A stretch of DNA of 64,000 nucleotides from assembly GCA_028274465.1 (NCBI GenBank), contig CM051458.1, positions 76,323,766-76,387,765 of the forward strand, written 5' to 3'. The notes beneath the pieces are model-generated. The model was not told the origin of the DNA, searched no databases, and saw nothing but the letters and a program-made list of their open reading frames with translations. Made by a program: the position numbers and the translations under genes. The stretch comes from Plantago ovata. Taxonomy: Eukaryota; Streptophyta; Magnoliopsida; Lamiales; Plantaginaceae. This document shows, piece by piece, positions 11,513 through 24,532 of this stretch (position 1 is the first letter of the stretch; the number at the start of each line of letters is the position of its first letter).

Positions 11513-12767
11513 TGATGAATGTGTATTTTACACTTTCATTTAGGTCTTTTTCACCTATTTTAGCTATCCTCTATGTTAATTTAGCTATATTTTAGTGCAT
11601 TTTATTAGAATAGTGTCACGTTTCCCTTTAGTTTTTATTTTACAGGTTTTGGTTGAAAAACGAGGATTTCCGGGCAATTATATTGAAGTTGACAAGGAAT
11701 TGGTGTTCCAGAAGCCTAATTGGAGTATCTGAAGGTTTCCGGATAGGACCTGAAGTCTAGGGGTCGAATCTGGAGGTTAGAAGGCCACTAAAAGTTAGAA
11801 ACCGAGTCTGAAAAGGGGAAGAAATCCAAAAACGCATCGAAAACGCGTATATTCCGGAAAAATACTCCCGGGCGAATCGCCCGGGATGTGGAGCGAATTT
11901 CCCAACACCAGGCGACTCGCCCGGTGTGTGGGGCCCTTCGCCCCACACTATTTCGAAGCCTATATATAGTTGCCCAGTTTTTCTCCGTTTTTCATACTTT
12001 TCCAGACCTATTCTCTCACCTTTCTCTGTAGTTTTAGGTAGGAACTTCCCAGAGCCTGTTCTGGGGGATCGTAGCTTAGGAGATACTTTTTCTTAGCAGT
12101 TTGAAACTTGTAAGATCGCGATTCTTCGGAGACTGACAACCTTCGGTAACATTGTATCTTACAGTTTTTCTACTTATTTTTATATATCTTTCAACATGTT
12201 TTCTTCTATGATTTCTGTTGATTGCATGACAACTATGAGTAGCTAAAATTCTCATTGGTGATAGTATGTGAATTCTTAGCGAAGGGTTGATAATTATGCT
12301 AATGGCTATATCGCGCATTATACTCCGTGTTATTGCTTTATTTCTTTGATCATCTAAAATCTCTATCTTCGTATTGTTGATTAATTATTGCACACAACTG
12401 GACAATTCATTGGTCTTTGGCATATCTATATCTATATCTTCGTAGTGTTTGATAATTACAACATGACAATTCATTGATCAAAGATCTCCATGCAAAACCG
12501 AGGAATTTACGCATGATTATTAACCCGTTATGTTTTGAAGGACCATACTATCACCAATCTCCATTATCTGTTAGAAAAACTCTTTGCTTTACCGTCTGCT
12601 ATTTTTATATTCTAAATTAGATTAGATAAAGCTAGTTATAGTCCTTAGAGATCGACACTCGAGGTTATTCTACTGCTATACTACGGTTTTCGTTGTAGTT
12701 GTGAATTGCCTTTGGCTAAATAACAAATTTATTTGATACGTTGGACCCGACATCCACGCGTTCATCA
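11513..12767 (+). repeat. Nested LTR of the C/D/E subfamily inside B
   Basis: A 1255-bp sequence from TGATGAATGTG to TTCATCA, with the subfamily's TGTATTTTACACTTTCATT start, GC dyad cluster and TATA box (about 11961-11969). It is preceded by a polypurine tract GGTTTGGGGAG as found before 3' LTRs. Its flanks (GAGTT left, CCAGC right) show no 5-bp duplication, so it does not look like a simple solo LTR. It separates the gag and pol parts of B. Confidence 0.8.
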
Positions 12768-15700
12768 CCAGCCAAGAAGGATATTCAAGAGTCACCTCTA
12801 TTTCAACGCCTCTCAAAAGTTGAAGTTAATGTGCCTCTCTTAGAGTTAATCCAAAATATTCCGGCTTATATGAAATTCTTTCGTGAGATGAAGAACAAAC
12901 GGGTTACTTCAGGAAAGGAAGTTAATGGGGTTGAGACGGTGAATTCAATTGCCGGGTTTCCTGTGAAGAAAGGAGATCCTGGAAGTTTCATCATCAACAT
13001 CGCTTTGGGGAATGGTCGAACCACGAAGGCTATGTTTGACTTGGGGGCTAGCATTAACTTAATGCCCTATTCAGTATACAAGGCCCTGGATCTCGGTGAA
13101 TTGACACCAACTGATATGGTTGTCCAAATGGCGGACCAAAGTGTGAAGAGGCCAGTCGGGATAATAGAGGATATCCTTGTGAAAGTGGACAAATTGATAA
13201 TTCCAGCTGATTTTGTGGTAATGAAGTCTGCAGACGAGGGAAAGAGCCATATTCGCGAACACGTAGTACTATTTGGGAGACCATTCATGGAAACTACCAA
13301 CACATGCCTTGAACTCAAAGGCAAGAAAATCTCCATGGAGGTAATGGGTGAGAAAGTTGAATTGGTAGGATGTAGCATCGGAGATAAGGAAGTCGTAGAA
13401 GAATTAAATTTTGTCGATTGCTATGATTCTGTGACTTCCGAATTTCATCATTGTTGCGATGATCGTGAACCTCTTGAGGAGGCACTAACCATGAAGGTTG
13501 AGATGTGTTACATGACCGAAGAAGCAAGGGAATTAGTTGAAATGATGGATAGCACCTCAGAAATTCCCGTAGGAGAAGAAGTGCTTGAACCCTTAGATGA
13601 AGAAGAGGAAGAAAGTAAATTTCCTGAAGAGCCTAGCTTAGAATTAAAGCCACTCCCTGCACACCTCAAGTATGTCTACTTAGGAGAGAATCAGAAAAAG
13701 CCTGTGATAGTCTCCTCACATCTTTCCAACGATGAAGATAGTAAGCTAATTGGAATTTTGAGAGAAAATTCTGCAGCTATAGGATGGGGTATTAGTGATA
13801 TCAAGGGAATTAGCCCTACTCGGTGTGTGCACAACATCACTCTAGAACAAGATGCCAAACCCGTTAGGCAACCTCAGCATAGGATAAATCCGGCCATGCA
13901 AGAAGTGGTAAAGAAAGAAGTAATCAAGTTGCTAGATGCCGATATGATTTACCCCATTCCTGATAGTCGATGGGTGAGCCCTGTTCATGTAGTTCCTAAA
14001 AAATCAGGGGTCACGGTAGAAGAGAATGAGAAGGGAGAGTTAGTACCGGTTAGGAAAACCACTGGATGGCGGATGTGCATTGACTATAGAAGATTAAATG
14101 CCGCCACTAAGAAAGACCACTTCCCTTTGCCATTTATAGATGACATGCTAAACCGCCTAGAGGGGCACAAATTTTATTGTTTTCTTGATGGTTTGTCAGG
14201 TTTCTACCAGATTCCGATTGCACCGGAGGATCAAGAGAAGACGACATTCACTTGCCCATTCGGGACGTTTGCCTATAGGAGGATGCCGTTTGGGCTATGT
14301 AACGCCCCCGCCACTTTCCAAAGGTGCATGCTTTCTATTTTCTCTGATATGGTAACTAAGTTTGTTGAAGTTTTCATGGATGATTTTTCTCTTTTCGGTG
14401 ATTCGTTTGATGAATGCTTGCAAAGATTAGATCTTGTTTTGAAAAGGTGCATTGAATGCAATTTAACTTTAAGCTGGGAGAAAAGTCATTACATGGTTAG
14501 GGAAGGCATTGTTCTAGGACATGTAGTTTCTGAAAGAGGTATTGAGGTAGACAAGGCTAAGATCGAAATCATTGAAAAACTTCCCCCACCTACTTGTGTG
14601 AAAGAATTGCAGTCTTTTCTTGGTCATGTAGGGTTTCATAGGAGATTTATTAAGGATTTTTCGAAAATTGCTAAACCATTAAGTAGCTTTCTTGCAAAAG
14701 ATGTGGTCTTCCATTTTTCTAATGAGTGCCTAGTTGCTTTTAATGCCCTTAAGGAAAAGCTTGTTTCTGCTCCCATTATTGTGCCACCAGATTGGAATCT
14801 TCCTTTTGAGATTATGTGTGATGCTTCGAATTTTGCTATGGGTGCTGTTTTATGCCAAAAAGTTGATAAGCAGTATCGTGTGATTTATTATGTTAGTAAG
14901 ACTCTAGACTCCGCACAAGTTAATTATACAACTACTGAAAATGAATTTTTAGCTGTTGTTTTTGCTTTACAAAAGTTTAGGTCTTATTTGATTGGTCATC
15001 CAGTGAATGTCCATACTGATCATGTTGCTTTGAGACATTTAATAGCTAAGCAAGATTCTAAGCCTAGATTAATCCGTTGGGTCTTATTACTACAAGATTT
15101 TGATTTGACCATAGTGGATAGAGCTGGTAGGGAGAATTTGGTAGCTGATCATTTGTCTAGAATACCAAATATCCCTATTGATTCGATACCTATTAATGAG
15201 GATCACCCCGATGAGCACTTAATGAAGGTTAATGAAGAGCCATGGTATGCTGATATTGTGAACTATTTGGCTATGAGTATTTGCCCAACTAATTTTTCAG
15301 CCTCCGACAAGAGAGCTCTTGCCAAGCGTTGCAGGTCTTTCATATGGGATGATCCGCATCTTTTCAAAGAAGGAGCTGATGGAATTCTGAGGAGATACGT
15401 GCCACAAGAAGAGCAACAAAGTGTGTTGAGTCATTGCCATGAGCTTCACTGTGGAGGACACTATAGTGGCTTAAAAACAGCTCGCAAAGTACTGCAAGCA
15501 GGATTTTTCTGGCCAACAGTGCACGAGATGCTCGAACTTTTGTGAAAAATTGCGACCCATGTCAACGAGGTGGTAATATTGGCAAGAAAGACGAAATGCC
15601 CCTTCAAGGGAATCTAGTGGTCGAACCGTTCGACGTATGGGGCATTGATTTCATGGGACCATTTCCATCAAGTGGAGGTTATGGATACATTCTTGTTGCG

Positions 15701-16543
15701 GTGGATTATGTGACTAAATGGGTAGAGGCATTTCCCACAAAAACGAATGACGGCGCGGTTGTTATGAAGTTCTTGAAGGATGTGATATTTTCTAGATTTG
15801 GGTGTCCTAGGACAATCATCAGTGATGGAGGTTCGCACTTCGTCAATAGAACCTTTGCCTCTCTTCTTAAGAGATATGGTGTCCACCATAGTGTTGCTAC
15901 GCCATATCATCCACAGACTTCGGGCCAAGTTGAAGTTAGCAACCGTCAAATTATGAAGATTCTGGAGCGAGTAGTGAAGCCTAGCAGGAAAGATTGGGCA
16001 GGAAAATTGAATGATGCACTTTGGGCATACAGGACTAGCTACAAAACGGTGATTGGAACCACTCCGTATAGACTTGTGTATGGGAAAGCATGCCATCTTC
16101 CCGTAGAATTGGAACACAAGGCGTATTGGGCTATCAAAGCACTCAATCTTGATATGGGAAAAGCTGGCGAAGAACGGTTGTTGCAACTCGATGAGCTTGA
16201 TGAATTACGCCTAGGTGCGTATGAAAATGCCAAGATCTACAAAGAACGCACTAAGAAGTATCATGATCGTGGCATAGTACGTAAGGAACTGATTCCTGGG
16301 CAAAAAGCTTTGGTATTTAATTCTCGCCTTCGACTATTTCCTGGAAAGCTCCGTACTCGTTGGGATGGACCATACGAAATTATCAAAGTTGCTCCCCATG
16401 GAGCTGTAGAACTCTTTGATCCAAAGACGGGCAATACTTTCAAGGTGAATGGTCAACGAGTGAAGCCATACTTCGAGATATCTAGTGATCAAAGGAAGGT
16501 TGATCATCTTGAGCTTACCCTTTCCGCCTCTACTGAAGGTTAG
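12768..16543 (+). pseudogene. B pol: protease, reverse transcriptase, RNase H, integrase
   Basis: Ty3/gypsy domain order is clear. The aspartic protease has FDLGASINLMP (about 13038). RT runs from about 14050 to 14560 with WRMCIDYRRLN, PFGLCNAPATFQ and the FMDDF catalytic box (about 14375). RNase H follows (MCDASNFAMGAVL to VADHLSR, about 14815-15160). Integrase has the HHCC zinc finger (HCHELHCGGHY...CDPCQRG) and a D,D,E core in [17 protein letters not shown] and [16 protein letters not shown]. This sequence signature is Athila. In a live element these enzymes copy the RNA and insert the DNA. The fossil is broken overall, though long stretches remain open. Confidence 0.9.
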
Positions 16544-16647
16544 TGTGTTTTGTCATTTTGAGCATATCATTGTGTTGTATTTTATATTTTCGTATGTTTT
16601 TGGCAATAAAATAGGTCTCTAGATGATAATTTAGCATTTTAGGAGGG

Positions 16648-16805
16648 AAACCGACACCTCCAGGAGTCTGGAGGTGCCGGGCGAACCGCCCCCCACGTGG
16701 GGCGATTCGCCTGGCACGGCCAGGGAACCTGGGGTTTACTGGAAGCCCCAGGCGAATCGCCTCCTACGTGGGGCGGTTCGCCCAGGGCATCCAGTAAACC
16801 CGGAG
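16648..16805. repeat. GC-rich dyad cluster in the B 3' region
   Basis: Tandem near-palindromes such as GGGCGAACCGCCCCCC and GGGGCGATTCGCC, plus a CACCTCCAGGAGTCTGGAGGTG inverted repeat (16655-16676). Confidence 0.8.
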
Positions 16806-17483
16806 ACCCGGATTTTCGTTCGGAAACCCGATTTTCTCCTATTATGCTAAATAATCGATCTTTTTACCTCGTTTATCGCCCGTTTTGTTTTCTCACGAGT
16901 TTGATTGACCAATATAGGTAACATATACAAAATAGCTTTCACCTTCTAATCCACTTTCGACGTTCGGGACGAGCGACGACGTTCAGGTTTGGAGGGGGGG
17001 TTATCGCTGGGTATTTCTATACTTGTTTTGCTTATGATTACTCGTGAAACCTTTTGTTTGCATTTGCACGTTTACCGCTTTCTTAGTGTTTAGTTGCATA
17101 CACTACATTCATCCTAGTCTAGTTTTGCATGTTTTATGTGGAGTCTATTGCCAAATTTTTTGAAATTTTTTATTGGGTATATTAACTAGTTATGACCTTT
17201 GATCATATGTTTCATCTCTATGAATTTGTTTGAGGTTTTTCTCGCTTGGCTTGTCACAAATATGTTTGCACTTAGTTAAACTTGTTAGTCTCGACATCAC
17301 TTAGTGGTGTTTTCTCTACTGCGGTTCACGAAGGCCTTTATAATAAGGATGATGCATGTTAGGATCTTATGGTTGTTTTCCCGAGTAATTATGTACCTAA
17401 GAGGCAACAAGTCTTCACCTTGCTTTGAGATTGCTAAATGCCTAGGAAGGAGGTAGTGTGAGATTGTGTGATCCTTTGTTTGC

Positions 17484-17625
17484 AACCTATTCTTTCGAAT
17501 AGGTTTGGGGAGGGGGTTCACTATCATTAGACTTGTTTTTCGATTTTGAGTGTGTGTTGTGAGTTTATTTTCCTTTTTCGTAAAGTTTGTGCTTCAACCT
17601 ATTCTTTCGAGTAGGTTTGGGGAGG
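17484..17625 (+). repeat. Paired hairpin / polypurine-like motifs in B
   Basis: AACCTATTC-TTTC-GAATAGGTT at 17484-17505 and a near copy at 17596-17617, each running directly into GGTTTGGGGAGG. The same pair occurs in C and D. Confidence 0.85.
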
Positions 17626-18400
17626 CCATTTGTGAGTCATTGTAGTTTATTTTTCGTTGTGCTATTGCTGGCTATATATAAAAAAAAAATCGAAAAAAAA
17701 AAGAAAAAATTCCAGGAAAAAGAAAAAAAGTTGGAAAAGAAAAAAATGAAAAAAAAAAGAAAAGACCCCAAAAAAGCAAGGAAGGGTCCAAAAAAAAAAA
17801 AGAAAAAAAGCCAAAAAGCAGTTTAGCAAAGTGTTTGTCTCATTTTTCAATTCTTGTAATGTTCGTAATCGAGTTGTAATTTTTGTCTTTTGTTTGTTTG
17901 AGTGTCATCTGTTCTAGACCACCCTCGTCCTGCCATTCAGGAAGTGGTGAATAGTTTAAGGCTTTGCTTGAGAAATGGGTAGAATAGGGGAGTGTTATCT
18001 TTTTTAGGAACCCTCCTTCGTTTGATGAGAGCCAGTATTGGTTCGATCTCTTTGAGGAAAAGTCTTAACTTGGTGAACAACAGTAAGTCCTCAGTTTCAT
18101 AGGCACGGTACAACCATTCGTATTTTAACATGTTTCATTACGTCGTCACTAACTAGGTCCAGGTAGAGAATGTTACGAGAGACTATCTTGTTCGACATAA
18201 ATGCATATGTGATTGTGTATGAGTCAATCGAGGCATTCTTCAACCAATATCCATGTTATGATTTGTATGGTTTTTGCTCATAAGGTTTTGATAGATTCAA
18301 TAGATTAGTTCATTTCATTTGGCATGAGACTCCATTTTTTGTGTTGCATTATTTTTTGCATTAGAGTCTAGCTTAGTTGCTTGAGGACAAGCAAAGGTTC

Positions 18401-18413
18401 GGTTTGGGGAGTT
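18401..18413 (+). promoter_or_regulatory. B polypurine tract
   Basis: GGTTTGGGGAGTT directly before the 3' LTR start; the expected plus-strand priming site. The same sequence precedes the 3' LTRs of C and D. Confidence 0.85.
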
Positions 18414-19589
18414 TGATGAACGTGTATTTTACACCTTCATTCGAGTCTTTTTATCACCTATTTAGCTATCCTCTATGTTAATTTAGCTATATTATAGTGC
18501 ATTTTATTAGAATAGTGTCACGTTTCCCTTTAGTTTGCATTTTTCAGGTTTTAGGTGGAAAACGTGATTTTCCGGGCAATTATATTGAAGAGAACGAAGA
18601 ATCGGTGTTCCGAGAATATTCGTGGAGTATCTAGAAGGTTCCGGATGGGATTTGAAGTCTAGGGGTCGAGTTTCAAGGCTTAAAGGTCACTAGAAGGCAA
18701 AATCCGAGTCCGAAAAGGAAAAGAAGTCCAAAAACGCGTCAAAAACGCGTTCCTCGCCGACTGGAGCTCCCGGACGGTTCGCCCCACACCAGGCTGTTCG
18801 CCCGGTGTCTGGGGCGACTCGCCCCACGCGTTCCGAACTCCTATATATAGTTGCAAGTTTCTCTACGTTTTTCATACTTTCTCAGACCTTTTTTCACACC
18901 TTTCACATTAGTTTTAGATAGGAATTCTCCAGAGCCTGTTCTGGGAATTCTTAGCATAGGAGACTATTTTTCTTATCAATTTGGAGCTTGTGAGCTCGCG
19001 ATTCTTCGGAGATTGACAACCTTCGTCGGTAACATTGTATCTCACGATTTTTCTATTTGTATTTATATCTTTCAACATGTTTTCATTCAATCTTGCTTTG
19101 ATTTCTATTGATTGCATGACATCTATGAGTAGCTAAATCTATCGTTGGTGATAGTATGTGATTTCTTAGCTAGGGTTCTTAATTATGCATGATGGCTGTA
19201 ACGCGAATCAGACTTTGAGTTATTGCTTTATTTCTTTGATCTATCTAAGCCTTTTATCTTCGTAGTGTTGAATTGAACGGAACACATTGGACAATTCATG
19301 ATCTTAGATTTCTATGCAAAACGATCGGGTACTTCATGCATGATTATGCTATGCTTTGAATGATCATACTATCACTAACTTCCATTATCCTTGATAAGAA
19401 AATCCGTGCTAAGTCGTTTGTTGAGTTTATAGTTTAAGTTAAATTAGATAAAGCTAGTTATAGTCCTTAGAGATCGACACTCGAGGTTATTTTACTGCTA
19501 CACTACGATTTTCGTTGTAGTTGTAAATTGCCTTTGGCTAAAAACAAATTTATTTGATTAATTGAGTTTGACAAACTTTCAGTTCATCA
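18414..19589 (+). repeat. B 3' LTR
   Basis: 1176 bp, TGATGAACGTG...TTCATCA, followed by the CGCTT duplication. TATA box at 18842-18850, GC dyad cluster at about 18764-18834. Confidence 0.9.
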
Positions 19590-19600
19590 CGCTTCACGAG

Positions 19601-20979
19601 ATGCCTCCTAGAAGAAGCAATCGAATTGCTAATGCAGTACCCAGGAACCTTCCTCGCCCAAGGGGCCGTCCCACTTTAAATGGCCGAGGAGGGGGAAGGG
19701 TAGCAGCATCAAGGGCTCCTAGAAATATCAATGTTGAGTGGGATCAAAATATAGTGGAAGGGGCTTTCATTAATGTTACCGGATCCTGAGAAGAAAGGTC
19801 GGGCGAGAATCATCCGCAAGGTGTACCTGTAGGAAGTGCCTACGGAGCTTTAAGAGCTACGAACAATGTTGCCCCAAGAGGTTACCCTCCTCCGGTTCTA
19901 GTGAATCATCAACAACCGGCTGCATTGAACTTCACCCTTCCCAATGGACGAGTGGTCCGACCGTCAGATTACGGGATGGGCGAAGCTCAATACGGCCTAT
20001 TTCTTCTCATTATACAAGGATACTTGGGAGAGAATGAGGCAAAAAGGGCAGAGGTAGAGCTCCAAGCCCGCGGGATACGACAGTCCCAGGTACATGAGCA
20101 ACCTCAGGGAGCCCTTCCGGCTTCTCGAGCACCTCCGGCCCAAGATGAAGCCCATTCAAGAGCCAACACACGACCAATCCAATCTAGACTGGGACCCCCA
20201 ACGGTTCAATCTAGATTAGGACCCCAAGGTGCACCCGATGATTTGAGAGAGCTGATTGATAAGAGGATAAGGATGTCAATGCAAAATGTTGCTCCTCAAG
20301 AAAACCAAGACCAGGTGATCGCTATTCCTACCACTCTCCCAAACCAAATTACTCCCAACCATGTAACTCCTCAAAATCAGCCTGAGGCAGTGGGGGTAAA
20401 CAACGCTTTAAGAACAGTAGCGGAGGTACACCCTTGATCGGGATCGATCCGATCACGGGGAGGAAGCTCACCTTGGAGGAACTTAAAGCTAGAAAGACCG
20501 CACTAGACGCAAAGATAGAAACCTTGAGGGGCGATGTGCAAGAGAAAGAGCAAGATCAAGACCCAAGTCCATTATGCGATGAAATAAGAAGCCACCAAGC
20601 AAAGATCGAGAGAGGCTTCCCTACCTTCGAGAGCTATGATGGAACGAGTAGTCCAAAGGACTATTTAGTAAGATTTGGCACCAATATGGATGCATATGGC
20701 CACGACTCGAAGACGAAAGAACTACTCTTTCCGGCTAATCTCTCGGGAGAAGCCATAAAATGGTGGTCGTGCCTTCCTCAGCGGTCGATCAAATCCTACA
20801 GAGAGCTCTGTCAAGAGTTCTCTAAGAGATTCGAGAATGTCATGAACACCAAAAGAAGGGTGAGATACTTGGCCGAGATCGTTCAAAGGAATAATGAGGA
20901 CTTGAGGGGTTTCATCAATCGGTTCCATGAGGCTGCCCTCCAAGCCGAGGATCACTCGATCAATGAAAGAAAGGAATAA
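19601..20979 (+). pseudogene. Tat gag region
   Basis: Resumes right after the B insertion: ATG 19601 (MPPRRSNRIANAVPRNLPRP). The later part holds a Tat-type gag core (FPTFESYDGTSSPKDYLVRF, about 20620-20980). In living relatives this makes the particle protein. It is broken, with a few breaks. Confidence 0.8.
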
Positions 20980-21217
20980 TTGTATGGTAACACTACCAAT
21001 GTCAAGTTCCAAGAGGTCCTCTCTGCATCATGTGTTGATAGCGAAGCCCAACTATAGCAAAACTTTGCAAGGATTTCCTCGAGGCTGAGGAATTCCGGAA
21101 AACAGTTACAGTAAGAACCAACCCTCCAAAAGAAAAAGCAAAAGAAAAGGAAAGGGAAAAGGATTACCCTCCAAGACAACAAAATCCAGGAAAACAAATA
21201 AGGGATCAAAAGCACGG

Positions 21218-24200
21218 TTGATCAAGGAAGGCCCTTCGAGAAATGATTTTAGAGACAAGAGAACCCCTCCGAGGAGATCACCCCCGAGGCGATACGGCAA
21301 CTACACAGACTTGAATATGTCAAGATCTGACACCTTGAACTATATAGTCTCGAGGAAGCTTGATGTCTCATGGCCACCTCCGATTCAAGAAAATCGAAAG
21401 AACAAAAATGCCGAGAAATTCTGTCAATTTCACAAAGGAAAGGGGCACACTGCTGATGAGTGTGTCGAACTCAAGAACGAGATCGAAAGGATGATTCGGA
21501 GCGGACAGTTAGTCAACTACATCCGCAAGGAAGAACCTCTAGCCATCCTCCCTCATCCACCACAAGTGAGGAGCGACCACCAAGGCCCCCAAGGAAATCA
21601 TGGCTATGAAGATATTCACAACTTCAACAATTACGAGAACCGCCCGGTAAACGGGAGTATTCATACTCTTACGATAGCTGGAGGACCTGCGGGTGGCGAC
21701 ACTCGGAACCAACGGGAGATCATAGCCGACAACCTAAGGGTGCGAGACAAAATGTATGGCCAAGTCGCTCCACCAGGTACTAATGTCATCTCATTTGATG
21801 ATAGTGAGATCCCTATGAGACATGCCGGAGAAGGAAACATATACGACCCGAGTGTACCACTAGTACTCGCTCTTGACGTACAATCTTACAAGCTTGGGAG
21901 AATTTTGGTGGACATCGGGTGTTCGGCCAATTTAATCTTCACGGGTACTTTGAAGCGGATGCGCATGAACCAAAAGGAAGGTCTTAGAGAAGTGAGAAGT
22001 GCTCTAATAGGCTTCGGAGGGCCGCCCATAATGCCCTTGGGAAGCATCACTATGACAGTCTCAATGGGGACAGCCCCCCGAAGAGTTACTCACCACGTTC
22101 CTTTCGTGGTTGTCGATATACCTTTCGATTACTTCGCGGTCATAGGAAGACCAGCCTTAGCACAATTTCAGGCCGTAGTGTCCACAGTTCATAACAAACT
22201 GAAGTTCCCCACTTTAATGGGAATGGGACAAAAAGTCGGAAATATCAGAGAAGCATGGGAGTGCTACATCATGTCGACAAAGATGACTTCCAACGTTGCT
22301 ATTGGGGAAGATGGAACAAGTCAAGGCATGGACAATCGACCCTTTGTGCATCATGCTCCACATCGCTTCTACACAGTGAGACGTTCCAAGAAGAAGTCCA
22401 AAAAACCAAGTCCAATGGAAAGGCGGAGGAAATCTGCTCAAAATCAAGCAAAAGGAAGCCTAGTAGGAGAAGTGAAGGAACTAGAAGAGTACCAAGTGAT
22501 ACCTACGGTACCACCAACCTCCAAAAAGAAAACGTTTATTGATGAAAACAAGATAGAAGCAAGGGAAACACTGGAAGAAATCCAAGTTGTCGAGGGAAGC
22601 TCCGATAAAGTCACCAAGATCGGAACAGAGATGACCACCGAAGTTAGGATGAGAGTCATTCAATGCTTAAAGGATAACAATGATGTCTTAGCTTGGAGCA
22701 CTGAGGATTTGAAAGGGATCGATCCAAGGGTCGCCGTTCACCGTCTGAATGTCGATCCTTTGGTCACTCACATTCGGGAAAAGAGAAGGGATTTCAGTGT
22801 CGAAGACAATGCCATCATTGAAGCCGAAGTGCAAAGACTACTCAAAGCGGGCCATATCAAAGAAGTGAGATACTCCGACTGGGTTTGCAATGTAGTCCTG
22901 GTAGAAAAGGGGCCGGGTAAATGGAGAATGTGCAACAACTTCATGACAATGCCAACCGAGTATGAAGCTATCCTCATAGCACTACGCATGGTGAAAGCTC
23001 TCGAAGTGAAGAAGCTACACCTCTTCACAGATTCACAATTGGTCGAGAAGCAAATCTCGGGGAAATTCAGGACAAAGAAGGACTCTTTGGCAGAATACAA
23101 GAGTGTGATCACTGAAGAAATTCAAAAATTTGAAAGTTGTGAGATTGAGAAATTTTCAAGAGATCTCAACCAACAGGCAGACGCACTTGCCAAGTATGCT
23201 TCAGCCTCAGGAGGAATAGACACCAGGAATGTAATACTCATGAAAATCAACGCGTCATCCCTCTGGACATCCAAGCCAAATGTCCTGGCAATCGATGATC
23301 GACCAAGCTGGATGCAAGGGATTGCAGCCTATCTCATGAGAGGCACCCTCCCAATAGACAAGGCGGAAGCGAGGAAAATCAAAGGGAAAGTTGGTCGATA
23401 CATTGTCCAAGGAGATCACTTGTACAAAAGATCCTTCGAAGGCGTTTATCTTAGATGCGTACATGAGCAAGAAATTCCCATAATACTAGGAGAGATGCAT
23501 CATGGGAGTTGCGGTGATCACGCGGGGGGAAGAACTCTTACCCAAAAGGTTGTCCGCCAAGGATTCTACTGGCCGACCATCCGAGAGGACGCAACCCAAT
23601 TCGTTCGAAGGTGTGAGGAGAGCCAACTTCATGCCAATCTCATCAAGGTTCCCTCCAAGCCCCTCATGCCGATAACGATCACCTGTCCCTTTGATATTTG
23701 GGGGATCGACATCATTGGTCCTTTCCCGAGAGGAACCGGCCAGAAGAAGTTTGTAATAGTGGCAGTGGAGTACTTCAGCAAATGGGCCGAAGTGGAAGCG
23801 GTCTCCACGATTACCGAACATAGAGTAATGAACTTTGTATGGTGAAACATCGTTTGCCAGTTCGGTCTCCCAAGAGTGCTCATCTCCGACAATGGGTCAC
23901 AATTTTGCGGCCACAAGTTCACTAAATGGTGTCAAGAAATGAAGATAGAGAGGAGATACACTTCCGTGGGACACCCCCAAGCCAACGGACAAACCGAAGC
24001 GGTCAATAAGACCCTTGTGAAAATTTTGGAGAAGAGGTTTGCGACCAACAAAGATTGGGTCGATGAACTAGATGGAGTAGTTTGGGCATACCGCACTACC
24101 TCCAAAGTAGCAACGAGGGAAACTCCTTTCGCCTTGGTCTACGGGTCAGAAGCAGTCATACCAGCAGAGGTAGCAGTGGAAACACTCAGAATCCAAGGGT

Positions 24201-24532
24201 ATCAACCCGAGGACAATCACGATGCAAGGATGTTCGATTTAGAGATGCTAGAAGAATCGAGGACCACCGCCCTCGCCAACATCTTGAGATACCAAGCTTT
24301 GATAGCCAAGTCGTATAACAAGCATGTCAAGGAGAGAGACTTCCAAGTTGGAGACCTAGTGCTTCGAAGGGCAGACATTCTAAGCAAAGTCGGGAAGATG
24401 CAACCCAACTGGGAAGGCCCGTACAAGATTGTAGAAGCAAGGTCCAACGGAAGCTACCGTCTTGAAGACATGGAAAGAAGAAAGATAAAGAACCCATGGA
24501 ACACTACTAACCTTCAGAGATTTTATGCCTGA
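21218..24532 (+). pseudogene. Tat pol region with Tat-type RNase H and integrase
   Basis: A zinc-finger-like CQFHKGKGHTADEC (about 21420) precedes an aspartic protease (VDIGCSANLIF, about 21908) and reverse-transcriptase sequence. An RNase H domain of the second, archaeal-like type known in Tat/Ogre elements follows (HLFTDSQLV...QQADALAKYAS, about 23020-23200). Then come an integrase zinc-finger region, the core (WGIDIIGPFP, SDNGSQF, HPQANGQTEAVNKTL) and a C-terminal tail ending at 24532. The lineage call rests on this RNase H, the PBS and the antisense 3' region. Broken, with a few breaks. Confidence 0.8.

Larger units (their letters stand above)
16544..18413 (+). other. B non-coding 3' region
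   Basis: About 1.9 kb between integrase and the 3' LTR without a credible gene. From about 17040 onward it is closely similar to the 3' regions of C (from 46120) and D (from 56460). It contains a GC dyad cluster, two hairpins each followed by a polypurine-like tract, an A/G-rich tract (17676-17820) and the polypurine tract itself. Confidence 0.8.
8649..19589 (+). mobile_element. Athila-type LTR retrotransposon B, with gag-pol (fossil)
   Basis: The element is bounded by 5-bp duplications CGCTT (8644-8648, 19590-19594) and inserted in the Tat element just before its gag start. LTRs of 1192 and 1176 bp begin TGATGAACGTG and end TTCATCA; by eye they differ by around 2% plus small length differences, suggesting an age below the Tat host. 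It has the tRNA-Asp-type PBS, an Athila-type gag, a protease-RT-RNase H-integrase polyprotein, an ~1.9 kb non-coding 3' region and a polypurine tract. It carries a nested LTR of the C subfamily. Broken, with several breaks. Unlike C and D it shows no third ORF. Confidence 0.9.
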
